From the NCBI GenBank assembly GCA_024644235.1, contig JAHELJ010000017.1:31623-95622 (forward strand): 64,000 nt of DNA, read 5' to 3'. The notes beneath the pieces are model-generated. The model worked only from the letters and a program-made list of their open reading frames with translations, was not told the origin of the DNA and ran no database searches. The stretch is from Lewinellaceae bacterium. GTDB lineage: Bacteria > Bacteroidota > Bacteroidia > Chitinophagales > Saprospiraceae. Position 1 is the first letter of the stretch. Every line of letters starts with the position of its first letter. Positions 16,032-25,194 of the stretch are shown one piece after another. The position numbers and the translations under genes were made by a program.

Positions 16032-17147
16032 CTAGAGCCATTTCCGTTTTCGGAAGAATAAAATCAAAGCTATCGCTGTAACAGCCATAATACCCAACAA
16101 GATGAAGTAGCCATACTTCCACTGCAACTCTGGCATATTCGCAAAGTTCATCCCGTATATACCAGCAAGGAAAGTAAGGGGTATAAATATGGTGGCCATG
16201 ATCGTCAATACCTGCATTACGCTATTCATCTTGAAGCTCAGTTCTGATATGTACAAATCCTGCAAACCAGATAAGGTGTCACGGTAGGTCTCTAGAATTT
16301 CAAGGGCTTGTACCACGTGATCGTAGGCATCTCTGAGAAACATATCGGTAGTCTCATCCCGATGCGGAATTTCCGCTTTGATCAGACTACTAATCGCCTC
16401 TCTTAGTGGTCCAATTGCTCTCCTCATGGACAAGAGAGATCTTTTGAAGCGATGGATTTTTCCCTTTGTGCTCGATTCCACATCATACATGATCTCCTCT
16501 TCCATTGCTTCTATGGCATCACCGATCTGATCCAGGACAAGGAAATAATTATCTACTATCCGATCAATCAGTGCATAGGTGAGATAGTCAGCACCCCTAC
16601 TCCGGATCCTACCCCGGTGGGCTAGTAGTCGATTACGGATTTCTTCGAAAAGGTCATCAGCATCTTCCTGAAAACTCAATACAAAGTCGTGCCCGGTATA
16701 AACAGCAATCTGCTCAGGGATCATTCTCAGTCCCTCCACATCGAATTTAATGTCTCTGAGGATAAGAAAATATCCACTTGGGTATTCCTCAAATTTTGGT
16801 CTTTGCGTTACTTCCAACACATCTTCCAACACAAGTGGATGAATGTCGAGGGCTGGTCCAAATTTCTCGATCAGGTCTATTTCATGAAGTCCTCGGACAT
16901 CAAACCAAATGGTACTGCCTTCATCTGTTTTCTGGATTCTGTCGGGGTCGAAGCTCAGCTCATTGATCTCTGTACCGTTATACTTTATTACCCTGACTTC
17001 TGCCCGTTCTATCTTTTGATGCCCAGTGAATACCAAAGATCCCGGAGGTAAACCAGCTTTTTTGAGTCGCTTTTTTCGTACGAGGCTCTGGGCGGTTTGA
17101 ACTCCTTTCGACAAGCTTATATTTACTGCTTTACGGACTCGTTTCAT
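16032..17147 (-). CDS. corA: CorA-family Mg2+/Co2+ transporter
   Basis: A 371-residue divalent-cation channel. The large N-terminal cytoplasmic domain contains FDVRGLHEIDLIEKFGPALDIHPLVLEDVLEVTQRPKFEEYP and a long helical stalk. Two C-terminal membrane helices flank the diagnostic GMNF loop (GIYGMNFANMP). I place the start at ATG 17147 (MKRVRKAV); the longer open frame begins inside the MscS coding region. The start overlaps the end of the upstream MscS gene by 17 bases, so the two are coupled, pairing a mechanosensitive channel with magnesium transport. Confidence 0.93.
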   Translation of the reverse strand: MKRVRKAVNISLSKGVQTAQSLVRKKRLKKAGLPPGSLVFTGHQKIERAEVRVIKYNGTEINELSFDPDRIQKTDEGSTIWFDVRGLHEIDLIEKFGPALDIHPLVLEDVLEVTQRPKFEEYPSGYFLILRDIKFDVEGLRMIPEQIAVYTGHDFVLSFQEDADDLFEEIRNRLLAHRGRIRSRGADYLTYALIDRIVDNYFLVLDQIGDAIEAMEEEIMYDVESSTKGKIHRFKRSLLSMRRAIGPLREAISSLIKAEIPHRDETTDMFLRDAYDHVVQALEILETYRDTLSGLQDLYISELSFKMNSVMQVLTIMATIFIPLTFLAGIYGMNFANMPELQWKYGYFILLGIMAVTAIALILFFRKRKWL

Positions 17148-17994
17148 CTCGTTGGTCTTGTAAATCTTTCTTGTACACAATCGTTCTGTGAGGGAAGGGA
17201 ATTTCGATGCCCGCACCATCAAATCGTAATTTAATCTGCTCCAAGAGATCACAATGCATTTGAAATCCCGACTGATGATCTGGTGCCCACACCCATGCTC
17301 TCAAAGTGACTCCAGAATCACCCAGTAGAACTACCTTCACAGGAAGCTCAGGAGCACCCCTCTCAATTTGCTCTTGGGAACGGCCATCAATACGAGTGGG
17401 ATGAGCCAGTGCTTCTTCGATCATGATTTGTCTGGCCTTCTCGATGTCTGATTCGTAGCTGATTCCTATCTCGACAAATCGACAAACTCGGTTATCCAGC
17501 AGATCTGCATTAACTAGGACCTCACTACTGATTACCGAGTTTGGGATGACAATTCTTCTATTCTCCATATCTCGAATCACCGTATGTCGTAGGGTAATAT
17601 CTTCCACCATGCCCCTCAGGGTATCACGGATAGTCAACCGATCACCGATCTTAAACGGCTTGAATACCACAATAAAAACCCCGCTAATTACATTCCCCAA
17701 GGCTTGTTGACTGGCAAAACCGACTGCGACCGCCAATATACCGGCACCAGCCAGTAACGAACCAGCTATGGTGCGGAAGTATTCAATTCTATGTAATGCC
17801 CAGCTTATCCCTACGATATAGATAATTGCAGTAAGTGTATGCTTTAAAAACTTATAATTGGTGGGATCGCTCTTCATCGCAGCTGAACTCCGCTTAATCG
17901 ACCTAGACGCAAATCGCTGAAAAAGTACTGCGGAAACAAACGTTATGATGAGGATACCTATAGATACGCCCCAAGTGTTCAGAAAAGAATTCAT
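17131..17994 (-). CDS. MscS-family mechanosensitive ion channel
   Basis: A 287-residue channel with an N-terminal helix (WGVSIGILIITFVSAVLFQRFA), a second (LKHTLTAIIYIVGISWALHRI) and the pore helix GSLLAGAGILAVAVGFASQQALGNVISGVFIVVFKPF. The beta domain follows (IGDRLTIRD..RGMVEDITLRHTVIRDMENRRIVIPNSVI) and ends with the FPHRTIV sequence typical of MscS C-termini. It is coupled to corA by overlap. No copy of the ECF motif is seen upstream of it, unlike the two other channels in this island. Confidence 0.92.
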   Translation of the reverse strand: MNSFLNTWGVSIGILIITFVSAVLFQRFASRSIKRSSAAMKSDPTNYKFLKHTLTAIIYIVGISWALHRIEYFRTIAGSLLAGAGILAVAVGFASQQALGNVISGVFIVVFKPFKIGDRLTIRDTLRGMVEDITLRHTVIRDMENRRIVIPNSVISSEVLVNADLLDNRVCRFVEIGISYESDIEKARQIMIEEALAHPTRIDGRSQEQIERGAPELPVKVVLLGDSGVTLRAWVWAPDHQSGFQMHCDLLEQIKLRFDGAGIEIPFPHRTIVYKKDLQDQRDETSP

Positions 17995-18060
17995 GGCCGC
18001 TAAACTACTGGTTTGATATCATATTAAAATAAAAAAAATGTAAGGTAATGCCTACGGCTG

Positions 18061-18086
18061 TGACCAATTTGCGAGAAATTAGTCCC
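18061..18086 (+). promoter_or_regulatory. Candidate ECF promoter for SLC12-type transporter
   Basis: TGACCAA (18061-18067, in the extended form TGTGACCAA), 14 bases, then GTCCC (18082-18086), 34 bases before the ATG at 18121. It is in the divergent region with the MscS/corA pair. Confidence 0.58.
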
Positions 18087-18120
18087 TCTCACTAGTTATC
18101 GTTAAAAAACCAACCAGACT

Positions 18121-20358
18121 ATGGAGGAACCGGCTACGACCATTTTAGTAGGAGAGCAAGACCCACAAAGTTCAAATCAAAACACCCAACTGCCCAGAGA
18201 ACCCAAGAAATTCGGAACTTTTCAAGGGGTATTTACCCCCACCGTGCTGACTATTCTAGGCGTGATCATGTATCTACGTGAAGGATGGGTGGTAGGTAAT
18301 GCAGGCCTACTCGGTGCGATCGGAATCATAACTCTTGCCACGGTCATCACTTTATTCACCTCCCTATCTATGTCCTCCATCACCACAAATATCCGAATCA
18401 AGGCAGGAGGAGCCTTCTCCATCATATCGCAGTCTTTAGGTCTTGAAGCAGGTGGTGCAATTGGAATCCCTCTCTATATCGCACAAGCTCTTGCCGTAGC
18501 GATGTACATTTTTGGATTTCGCGATGGTTGGTTATGGCTATTCCCTGACCATCCAGCCCTATTGGTCGACATTGTAACTTTTCTGGTCATCTTTTTGGTG
18601 ATCAACATCAGCACTGATTTCGCCTTCAAGATTCAATATGTTATTCTGGTCATTATCCTTTTATCGCTAGTGTCGATAGGAATGGCATTCATCGATACTC
18701 CGATCAATACCGAGTTTGAATGGTTCGGCACATTTGCGGGTGCACAGGAGGGTAGTGGAAATACCGGTTTTTGGTTGGTCTTTGCTGTCTATTTTCCTGC
18801 AGTCACCGGGATCATGGCGGGCGCTAATATGTCCGGCGACCTAAAAGATCCTCGCAAGAGTATTCCTGTCGGTACTTTAACCGCAGTGGGGCTTAGCTAT
18901 TTTGTTTACATCGCCCTTGCTATCGTACTAGCTTTGATAGCCACTCCGGAGGAATTGCTCAGCGACTATAATATCCTGATCAACAAGGCGTATTGGGCAC
19001 CAATCGTTTTGGCCGGTCTTCTTGGAGCGACCTTTTCATCTGCACTTTCTTCGCTGGTAGGTGCACCTAGGATTCTATATGCTTTAGGCCAAAACAATAT
19101 CCTGTTTTGGAATAAGAAATTGGCACGGACCAACAAGAAGGGCGAGCCGTATGTAGCTCTGCTTATTACGACAGTAATTGTATTGTTGGCCTTGCTAATG
19201 CGCAACTTGAACGCCATCGCTCCACTGCTTTCCATGTTTTTCCTGATTACCTATTGCATGATTAATGTAGTGGTACTGGTAGAGCAAAGTCTGGGACAGA
19301 TCAGCTTCCGGCCTACGCTGAAAATTCCGATAATCATTCCCTTACTGGGTACGCTTGGATGTCTGTTTGTCATGTTTATCATCAATCCCACCGTAAGTTT
19401 CATTTCATTCGGACTTGTTTTAGCTGTTTATGTATTACTGGTACGTAAGCAATTGGAAACGGAAGAAGGGGATACCCGAAGTGGTATATTCACTTCCGTC
19501 GCCGAATGGGCCGCCAAGATGGTCACAAAATTGCCAGAAGCAGGAGAAAGGTCCTGGCAGCCAAATCTGCTTATTCCAGCACGAGATGCGAATGATGTGA
19601 TCAGATCCTACCGTGCTATCTACAATGTAGCTCGCCCCAAAGGATCGATCAAGATTCTTGGTTTCGTCAAATCACGAGAAGATCTACGGTTTACGAGGAG
19701 ATTGAAAGAACTAACTGAGTTCTTCAGTCAGCAGGGGGTCAGCGCTTCATATGCTCCTGTGCAGAGTGAAAATTACCAGGAGAGTGTCATCACCAGTATG
19801 CAAAGCTATAAGGCTTCTTTCTTTCGGCCGAATACGATTTTCCTGAGCTTGTCTGACAACACTGAGCACGATCCTGATATCAGCTCGGTAGCAGTCAAAG
19901 CACGAAATTATCAAATGGGGGTATTCCTTTTTGCACCCTATAAGAAGCTTGGTCTGGCGCTGGAAAAAAATATTAATCTGTGGTTGGATGAAAGTTCGCT
20001 CGATACGCCCAATGAGTATAAAGTTGAAAACATCAATCTTGCTCTCCTTACCTCGTACTTGCTCCAGAGAAATTGGAAGGGTCGATTGCGGGTGCTTTGC
20101 AGATCAACCTCAGGAACGAATGAAGAAGAGTTGAAGGAGAAGGCCCTAAGGTTGTTCAATCTAGCTAGGATAACCTCCAATCTCGAGGTTCACTTTTATT
20201 CTTCGGAAGATCTCAGCAATTTACCTGGGGCGGATCTACATATCTTTTCATCCAATGCACATGACCTAGATATTGAGCAGATCAGAGACAGAAGCCGGCA
20301 ATTGGAAGCTTCCTGTCTAATTACGATCGATGGCGGACTCGAGAACGCACTGGCGTAG
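18121..20358 (+). CDS. Cation-chloride cotransporter (SLC12/APC-type) family permease
   Basis: A 745-residue permease of the CCC branch. About 12 membrane helices occupy residues 35-450, with FQGVFTPTVLTILGVIMYLREGWVVGNAGL (helix 1) and FAVYFPAVTGIMAGANMSGDLKDPRKSIPVGT matching the eukaryote-like Na-K-Cl cotransporter signature. The C-terminal 290 residues form the cytoplasmic regulatory domain. Bacterial members probably carry K+/Cl- or amino acids; the substrate cannot be told from sequence. A candidate ECF promoter precedes it, and MscS, terC and MscS genes follow on the same strand, fitting an ion and turgor role. Confidence 0.88.
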   Translation: MEEPATTILVGEQDPQSSNQNTQLPREPKKFGTFQGVFTPTVLTILGVIMYLREGWVVGNAGLLGAIGIITLATVITLFTSLSMSSITTNIRIKAGGAFSIISQSLGLEAGGAIGIPLYIAQALAVAMYIFGFRDGWLWLFPDHPALLVDIVTFLVIFLVINISTDFAFKIQYVILVIILLSLVSIGMAFIDTPINTEFEWFGTFAGAQEGSGNTGFWLVFAVYFPAVTGIMAGANMSGDLKDPRKSIPVGTLTAVGLSYFVYIALAIVLALIATPEELLSDYNILINKAYWAPIVLAGLLGATFSSALSSLVGAPRILYALGQNNILFWNKKLARTNKKGEPYVALLITTVIVLLALLMRNLNAIAPLLSMFFLITYCMINVVVLVEQSLGQISFRPTLKIPIIIPLLGTLGCLFVMFIINPTVSFISFGLVLAVYVLLVRKQLETEEGDTRSGIFTSVAEWAAKMVTKLPEAGERSWQPNLLIPARDANDVIRSYRAIYNVARPKGSIKILGFVKSREDLRFTRRLKELTEFFSQQGVSASYAPVQSENYQESVITSMQSYKASFFRPNTIFLSLSDNTEHDPDISSVAVKARNYQMGVFLFAPYKKLGLALEKNINLWLDESSLDTPNEYKVENINLALLTSYLLQRNWKGRLRVLCRSTSGTNEEELKEKALRLFNLARITSNLEVHFYSSEDLSNLPGADLHIFSSNAHDLDIEQIRDRSRQLEASCLITIDGGLENALA

Positions 20359-20366
20359 CACCCATG

Positions 20367-20392
20367 TGACCAAAAGGACTTTATTCTGTCTC
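20367..20392 (+). promoter_or_regulatory. Candidate ECF promoter for MscS/terC/MscS genes
   Basis: TGACCAA (20367-20373, again TGTGACCAA), 14 bases, then GTCTC (20388-20392), 28 bases before the ATG at 20421. The spacer begins AAGGA and shares an AAGGAnTTTA stretch with the site at 39015-39039. Confidence 0.62.
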
Positions 20393-20420
20393 CATAAATA
20401 GTTCACACTGAAAGGAAGCC

Positions 20421-21251
20421 ATGCAAAATCTTACCTCCTGGTCTGAAATATTCATTCATTCACTACGGTCATTCGGTGAAAAATTGATGGTAGCAGTTCC
20501 TGCGATCATCGGTGCAATACTCATTCTGATTCTGGGCTGGCTGATTGCCAAGTTGTTCCAGTCGATTACCCGCCAAGTCTTAAAGCTACTGAAAATCAAT
20601 CAGTTGGCTGAAAGGATCAAGGCTACCGACATGCTCGAAAAGGCCAACATTCAAACTAGTCCTGTAGACCTTATTGCCAAATTTGTGTACTGGCTCTTGC
20701 TCTTGCTTGTGGTCATTACTGCATCGGATACATTGGGATGGAGTACGGTTTCAAATGAGATCTCCAAGCTGGTGGAATATTTGCCAAGTTTGGTGGCCGC
20801 TATTCTGTTCTTCATCGTAGGGATTTATGTAGCATCATTTGTCAGAGATGTTATCAAAGGTACAACCACCTCACTTGGCATCAGTGTGGGCATGACCCTG
20901 AGCAATGTGGTTTATTACATTCTTCTTGTCTTGATCTCGCTTACTGCCCTGGATCAGGCTGGAATAGACACCCAAATCCTGCACTCTAATTCTCTATTGA
21001 TACTTGGGACGGTCTTGATTACAGCTGCCATTTCATACGGACTCGCTTCCAGAGATATGTTGGCAAATATTCTCGGCAGTTATGTGGGTAAGCGGAGTTT
21101 CAAAGTAGGCCAGACAATTGAGATGGAGGGTGTAACGGGTGAAATACTGGAAATCAATAGTGTCAACCTGGTCATCCAGACTCAGGGAAATACTAAAGTG
21201 GTTATACCTACCAATAAATTGATGACCAATAAGGTCACTATTTTAGATTAA
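20421..21251 (+). CDS. MscS-family channel with four N-terminal membrane helices
   Basis: A 276-residue protein. N-terminal helices are at about 20-50 (LMVAVPAIIGAILILILGWLIAKLF), 90-110, 128-148 and 168-215, with repeated conserved TM-helix units. It ends in a short beta domain (FKVGQTIEMEGVTGEILEINSVNLVIQTQGNTKVVIPTNKLM). The pore helix is less glycine-rich than in classical MscS, so it may conduct differently or be a modifier. It is followed by terC and another MscS gene in the same direction. Confidence 0.85.
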   Translation: MQNLTSWSEIFIHSLRSFGEKLMVAVPAIIGAILILILGWLIAKLFQSITRQVLKLLKINQLAERIKATDMLEKANIQTSPVDLIAKFVYWLLLLLVVITASDTLGWSTVSNEISKLVEYLPSLVAAILFFIVGIYVASFVRDVIKGTTTSLGISVGMTLSNVVYYILLVLISLTALDQAGIDTQILHSNSLLILGTVLITAAISYGLASRDMLANILGSYVGKRSFKVGQTIEMEGVTGEILEINSVNLVIQTQGNTKVVIPTNKLMTNKVTILD

Positions 21252-21324
21252 AGGATAGCGAAACACTTTCACCGCACCAGTACAATTCCTAATTTAGTTG
21301 AGGCTGACGATCAGAAATGTTTAA

Positions 21325-22290
21325 ATGATTTGGATTGCATTTTTTGTACTGATTGCATTACTTCTCTTCCTCGATCTCGGGGTTATTTCCCATACAAAAA
21401 GTGCTCAAAATCCTTGGTTCTGGACCATATTTTGGATCGGCGCCGGATTGATATTTACTATTCCCTTGTATTTCATTTATGAGAACAATTGGATCAATAC
21501 CGATCAGTTGTTGCTGGAAGATTTAGATGGACTTCAAGCTTCCTTGAAATATCTCTCCGCCTACTTAATGGAGAAGGCGCTAAGCTTGGATAATATCTTT
21601 GTGATTTCCACCATCATGGTGTACTTCTCTATTCCAAAATCAGCACAACATAAACTACTTTTCTGGGGTATTTTGGGTGCCATTGTCTTTAGAGGAATTT
21701 TCATAGCCGCGGGTGTAATTCTTCTCAACAAAATTCATTGGATGAAGTTTGTGCTCGGCCTCCTGTTACTTTTTACAGCCTTTCGGATGATGAAAAAGTC
21801 AAAAGAGAGCAACGATTTATCTCAAAACAAGACAATCCTCTTCCTCAAGAAATTATTGCCGGTGAGCCGGTCCCATATTTCCGACAAATTCTATATTCAC
21901 CGGATGGGTGTAGTAGCTGTTACCCCACTCATGATCGCACTTATTTTCATTGAGCTCACCGACATTCTTTTCGCTATTGACTCGATCCCAGCAGTACTTG
22001 CTATAACTTCGGATGCTTTCATTATTTATTCCTCAAACATTTTTGCTGTTCTGGGTCTGCGATCCCTCTATTTCGTTTTGGCGGAAGCACTAGAACAATT
22101 CAAAGAACTACATCATAGCTTGGTGGCAATCCTGATATTTGCAGGCTTTAAGATACTCCTAGGTGACTGGATACATATCAACGAGTTGCTCTCGCTAGCC
22201 ATCATTCTAGTGTGCCTGGGAGCCGGTGTACTGGCTTCCCGTATCCGCAAAAAACCATCAAAACCATTTCCGGAAGGATCTGGATCATAA
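21325..22290 (+). CDS. terC: TerC-family integral membrane protein
   Basis: A 321-residue TerC/Alx-family membrane protein with about eight helices. The family's acidic motifs are visible: YLMEKALSLDNIFVIS near 85-100 and FIELTDILFAIDSIPAVLAIT near 207-226, whose Asp/Glu residues line the metal path. Members export Mn2+ or other metals, or help protein metallation. It lies between two MscS-type genes; the 73-base gap before it holds no terminator, and it ends 17 bases before the next start, so co-transcription is likely. Confidence 0.9.
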   Translation: MIWIAFFVLIALLLFLDLGVISHTKSAQNPWFWTIFWIGAGLIFTIPLYFIYENNWINTDQLLLEDLDGLQASLKYLSAYLMEKALSLDNIFVISTIMVYFSIPKSAQHKLLFWGILGAIVFRGIFIAAGVILLNKIHWMKFVLGLLLLFTAFRMMKKSKESNDLSQNKTILFLKKLLPVSRSHISDKFYIHRMGVVAVTPLMIALIFIELTDILFAIDSIPAVLAITSDAFIIYSSNIFAVLGLRSLYFVLAEALEQFKELHHSLVAILIFAGFKILLGDWIHINELLSLAIILVCLGAGVLASRIRKKPSKPFPEGSGS

Positions 22291-22307
22291 ATATTAGGAA
22301 ACTGATA

Positions 22308-23183
22308 ATGCAAGACTGGATATCCGACACTCTGGGAATACATTCTGCCGTTCAGGCCAAGATTCTTATTACCATTCTCTTCGTTCTTGTTTTGTTTCTC
22401 ATGCGTCGGTTGGTGCTCAAGGCTGCACTACACCGGGTCTCCGATCCAAAAATTCAATACAACTGGAGGAAGGGCACAGCCTACATCATTTACTTCATTG
22501 GTCTGGTGATTATCGCACCAATCTGGTTGTCCGAGCTTCATTCGATGGGTACTTTCCTGGGCTTGTTGACAGCCGGTTTGGCCATCGCATTGAAGGATCC
22601 ATTATCCAATTTTTTTGCCTGGATTTTCATCTTGATTAAAAAGCCGTTTGAAGTTGGTGACCGTATCCAAATCGGATCAAATAAAGGTGACTTGATAAAC
22701 ATTGGCTTCCTCCAATTCGAGCTGATCGAAATTGGAAACTGGGTAGATGCCGACCAAAGTACCGGTAGGATCATTCACATCCCTAATGGTCTGGTCTTCA
22801 CTCAACCCGTTTTCAATTTTAACCAGGCAATGAAACATATCTGGCATGAGATTCCCATCCTCATCACCTTCGAAAGCAATTGGGAGCTGGCAAAAAAGAT
22901 CCTGAAAGAAATCGCCGACAAACACGTAAGTAAATTTGTAGATCAAGTAAAGGAACAGTTGAATAAGGTAGATCAGAAATATACTGTTGTTTACCAAAAT
23001 GTAGAGCCCGCAGTTTTCATAAAAAGAGACCCAAGCGGGATCATGCTGACGATCCGGTACCTTTGTCATCCTCGTACCCGGCGGGGCACTGAACAACTCA
23101 TCATCGAAGATCTTCTAAAGAGTTTTGCTGAACATCCCGATATATCCCTTGCTTACCCTACAACCCGCTTCTATACGAGCTGA
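22308..23183 (+). CDS. MscS-family mechanosensitive ion channel
   Basis: A 291-residue channel. Start chosen at ATG 22308 (MQDWISDTLG), after the terC stop; the open frame reaches further up inside terC. Helices at about 18-38, 55-78 and a pore segment MGTFLGLLTAGLAIALKDPLSNFFAWIFILIKKPF are followed by the beta domain (VGDRIQIGSNKGDLINIGFLQFELIEIGNW..GRIIHIPNGLVF). The C-terminal vestibule domain (HEIPILITFESNW) is complete. It converges on the SSS symporter gene with a 3-base gap. Confidence 0.9.
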   Translation: MQDWISDTLGIHSAVQAKILITILFVLVLFLMRRLVLKAALHRVSDPKIQYNWRKGTAYIIYFIGLVIIAPIWLSELHSMGTFLGLLTAGLAIALKDPLSNFFAWIFILIKKPFEVGDRIQIGSNKGDLINIGFLQFELIEIGNWVDADQSTGRIIHIPNGLVFTQPVFNFNQAMKHIWHEIPILITFESNWELAKKILKEIADKHVSKFVDQVKEQLNKVDQKYTVVYQNVEPAVFIKRDPSGIMLTIRYLCHPRTRRGTEQLIIEDLLKSFAEHPDISLAYPTTRFYTS

Positions 23184-23186
23184 TCC

Positions 23187-24668
23187 TCAAAGGTCCATTG
23201 CCTGAGACACCTTCACATCTAAGGTTGGTGGTGAAGAGAACAGTGAGATTCCGATGTAACTGGTCAGAGAAAACAGCAATGCCAAGGCTCCCACATCAAT
23301 ACCATATGGAATCGAGATGGCAAATATTTTCACAACGAAATTTATTGTCAAACTGCCGATGACAGCAACGTTAGCTGCCAATGCAGTACCCCTTTTCCAA
23401 TTAAATCCAACTGCAATAACAGGAACCAACGCAGCCGCAAAGGTACCCCATCCAAATGCACCCAGGATAGCCACAAGATCTCCGGTATACAAGGCAAACA
23501 CCGCAGCTAAGATGGCCAGAACTACTGTAGTAATCCTGGCGCTAAGCAGTTCATTACTTATTTTCCATCCTAGGGCCTGAGGGATATCGTGGACCACTGC
23601 TGCTGTTCCAATATTGAGAAACCCATCCGCCGTAGACATGATCGCTGCAAACAGACCAGCAAAGACAATTCCCGCCAAAATAGGATGTGCGTAGTGAAGT
23701 AAGAACTGTGGCGCAGCGGCATCGGCTGCAGCTAGTTCCGGATGTTGGCCACTCAATACCAGTGCCCTCATCACCAACCCTATGCTGATCCAGAGCAGAG
23801 CCGAAATGAGGTAACCTATGTTTGAGACAGGAAGAATATAACGGGCATCCGAGACCCGGCGATTCATCATCATCTTCGAGATCACATGTGGTTGGCCCGC
23901 CCCTCCTAATCCGAATAAGAAGAGCCAGGATAAACATCCCACCATTCCCAATGTACCCCAGGGACCGATTGCCTCCGGATCATCCTGAGCGATAATCGAG
24001 CTGATCTCCGTGAATCCGCCATCGTATGTGTAAAGAACTGTAAAGAAGATTAATACCGCTGCCGTGACCATTATACCACCCTGAATCATATCTGTATAAA
24101 CAGATGCGACAATTCCGCCTGTCACCGAATAGAAAACCAGGATGGCACAGGAAAAAAGCGCCGCGTGGCTAATCGAAATCTGGGCCCAAAATTCTGTCTG
24201 CCGGAAGATATCCTGCAAGACAAAAGCCATCGCAAGTATTTGGGTAGCTAAATAGCCTAGTACACCCAGCAGTATAGCAACTGCTACCGAAAACCGTACC
24301 GAGTTGCTCCTATACCGGGCTGCCACCAGGTCGGGAAGAGAAACTGCGTCTTTCAATTCTGCCAATAACCTGATTCGCTTCCCAAGCAAATAAAAGGACA
24401 AGTTGAAACCCATTACAGCACATACAACCATCCAGACTGAGCTCATGCCCATCCGGTACACCAATCCGGGGCCACCCACAAATCCAAATCCACTTAAAGT
24501 GCTTGAAAATACAGCAAAGGCCGTCACCATCACCCCTAGATCGCGACCAGCCATAAAGAAGTCTTTTGTGGACTTAGTTCGCCTCAGAGCCCAGAGACCA
24601 ACACCAATACACAAAAGCATATAAAGGCTGATTGCCGTTAGTACAATGGGATTTCGATACTCCTCCAT
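23187..24668 (-). CDS. Sodium:solute symporter (SSS family, PutP-like)
   Basis: A 493-residue, about 13-helix Na+-coupled transporter. FFMAGRDLGVMVTAFAVFSSTLSGFGFVGGPGLVYRMG (35-72) and FAGLFAAIMSTADGFLNI (helix 8 region with SxxD) are SSS signatures that bind Na+ and substrate. Substrate is unknown; PutP-like members carry amino or organic acids. It is last in a unit with a small membrane protein and an acyl-CoA ligase, which points to uptake of a carboxylate that is then activated to a CoA thioester. Confidence 0.9.
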   Translation of the reverse strand: MEEYRNPIVLTAISLYMLLCIGVGLWALRRTKSTKDFFMAGRDLGVMVTAFAVFSSTLSGFGFVGGPGLVYRMGMSSVWMVVCAVMGFNLSFYLLGKRIRLLAELKDAVSLPDLVAARYRSNSVRFSVAVAILLGVLGYLATQILAMAFVLQDIFRQTEFWAQISISHAALFSCAILVFYSVTGGIVASVYTDMIQGGIMVTAAVLIFFTVLYTYDGGFTEISSIIAQDDPEAIGPWGTLGMVGCLSWLFLFGLGGAGQPHVISKMMMNRRVSDARYILPVSNIGYLISALLWISIGLVMRALVLSGQHPELAAADAAAPQFLLHYAHPILAGIVFAGLFAAIMSTADGFLNIGTAAVVHDIPQALGWKISNELLSARITTVVLAILAAVFALYTGDLVAILGAFGWGTFAAALVPVIAVGFNWKRGTALAANVAVIGSLTINFVVKIFAISIPYGIDVGALALLFSLTSYIGISLFSSPPTLDVKVSQAMDL

Positions 24669-24675
24669 CTGGCTA

Positions 24676-25194
24676 TTATCCCCCGTTTTCTAGGATCTGG
24701 TTAAATCGCGAATCATCTTCATCGGTATAAATCCAGTTTGGGAAATAGCAGATATACATCACCATGAATACAAATGGGAATAGCCACATACCATAGATCA
24801 TCCAGGCTGATGCCGGAGGGAAGCCACCAATGTATTTTGTGGGTGGGGCCCCGCTGCTGTTCCACCAGGTATATGTGAGAGACAAATAGATAAGGAAATA
24901 GATTAGAAATCCTAGTAGCACCCAGCGAAGCATCGGCCCGAGTTTTCCGTTTCTCATGCCTCCCACCCAAAGAGCAAACAGGAAACAAACAATGACGCAA
25001 AGACCATATAGTAGACTTAGCCACTTGCTGCCATCGAGCCACATGACTGTACTTCCGCTCTTCAACATGCTGGGATATTCCTCATGTACCGTCCCATTGA
25101 TATCAGAAGGTGGATTACCCGCCAGAAAGTAAATCGTGACTCCACAAAAAATGACCAGGAACCCGAAGAAATAACGGAACAATCTGTCGGTCAT
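24676..25194 (-). CDS. Small four-helix membrane protein next to SSS symporter
   Basis: A 172-residue membrane protein with helices at about 7-25, 55-78, 88-110 and 130-152. It ends in a short acidic tail. The spacing (7 bases before the symporter, 4-base ATGA overlap with the ligase upstream) suggests it works with the transporter, as accessory membrane proteins do for some SSS systems. I do not recognise a named family, and there is no catalytic motif. Confidence 0.7.
   Translation of the reverse strand: MTDRLFRYFFGFLVIFCGVTIYFLAGNPPSDINGTVHEEYPSMLKSGSTVMWLDGSKWLSLLYGLCVIVCFLFALWVGGMRNGKLGPMLRWVLLGFLIYFLIYLSLTYTWWNSSGAPPTKYIGGFPPASAWMIYGMWLFPFVFMVMYICYFPNWIYTDEDDSRFNQILENGG

Noticed and set aside
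16032..17252. Long form of CorA starting at 17252
   Set aside because: Its first 35 residues lie within the upstream MscS gene; ATG 17147 fits the family and leaves only a 17-base overlap.
21218..21250. TGACCAA near the end of the MscS gene before terC
   Set aside because: It lies in coding sequence and the bases 13-14 further on do not give GTCYH.
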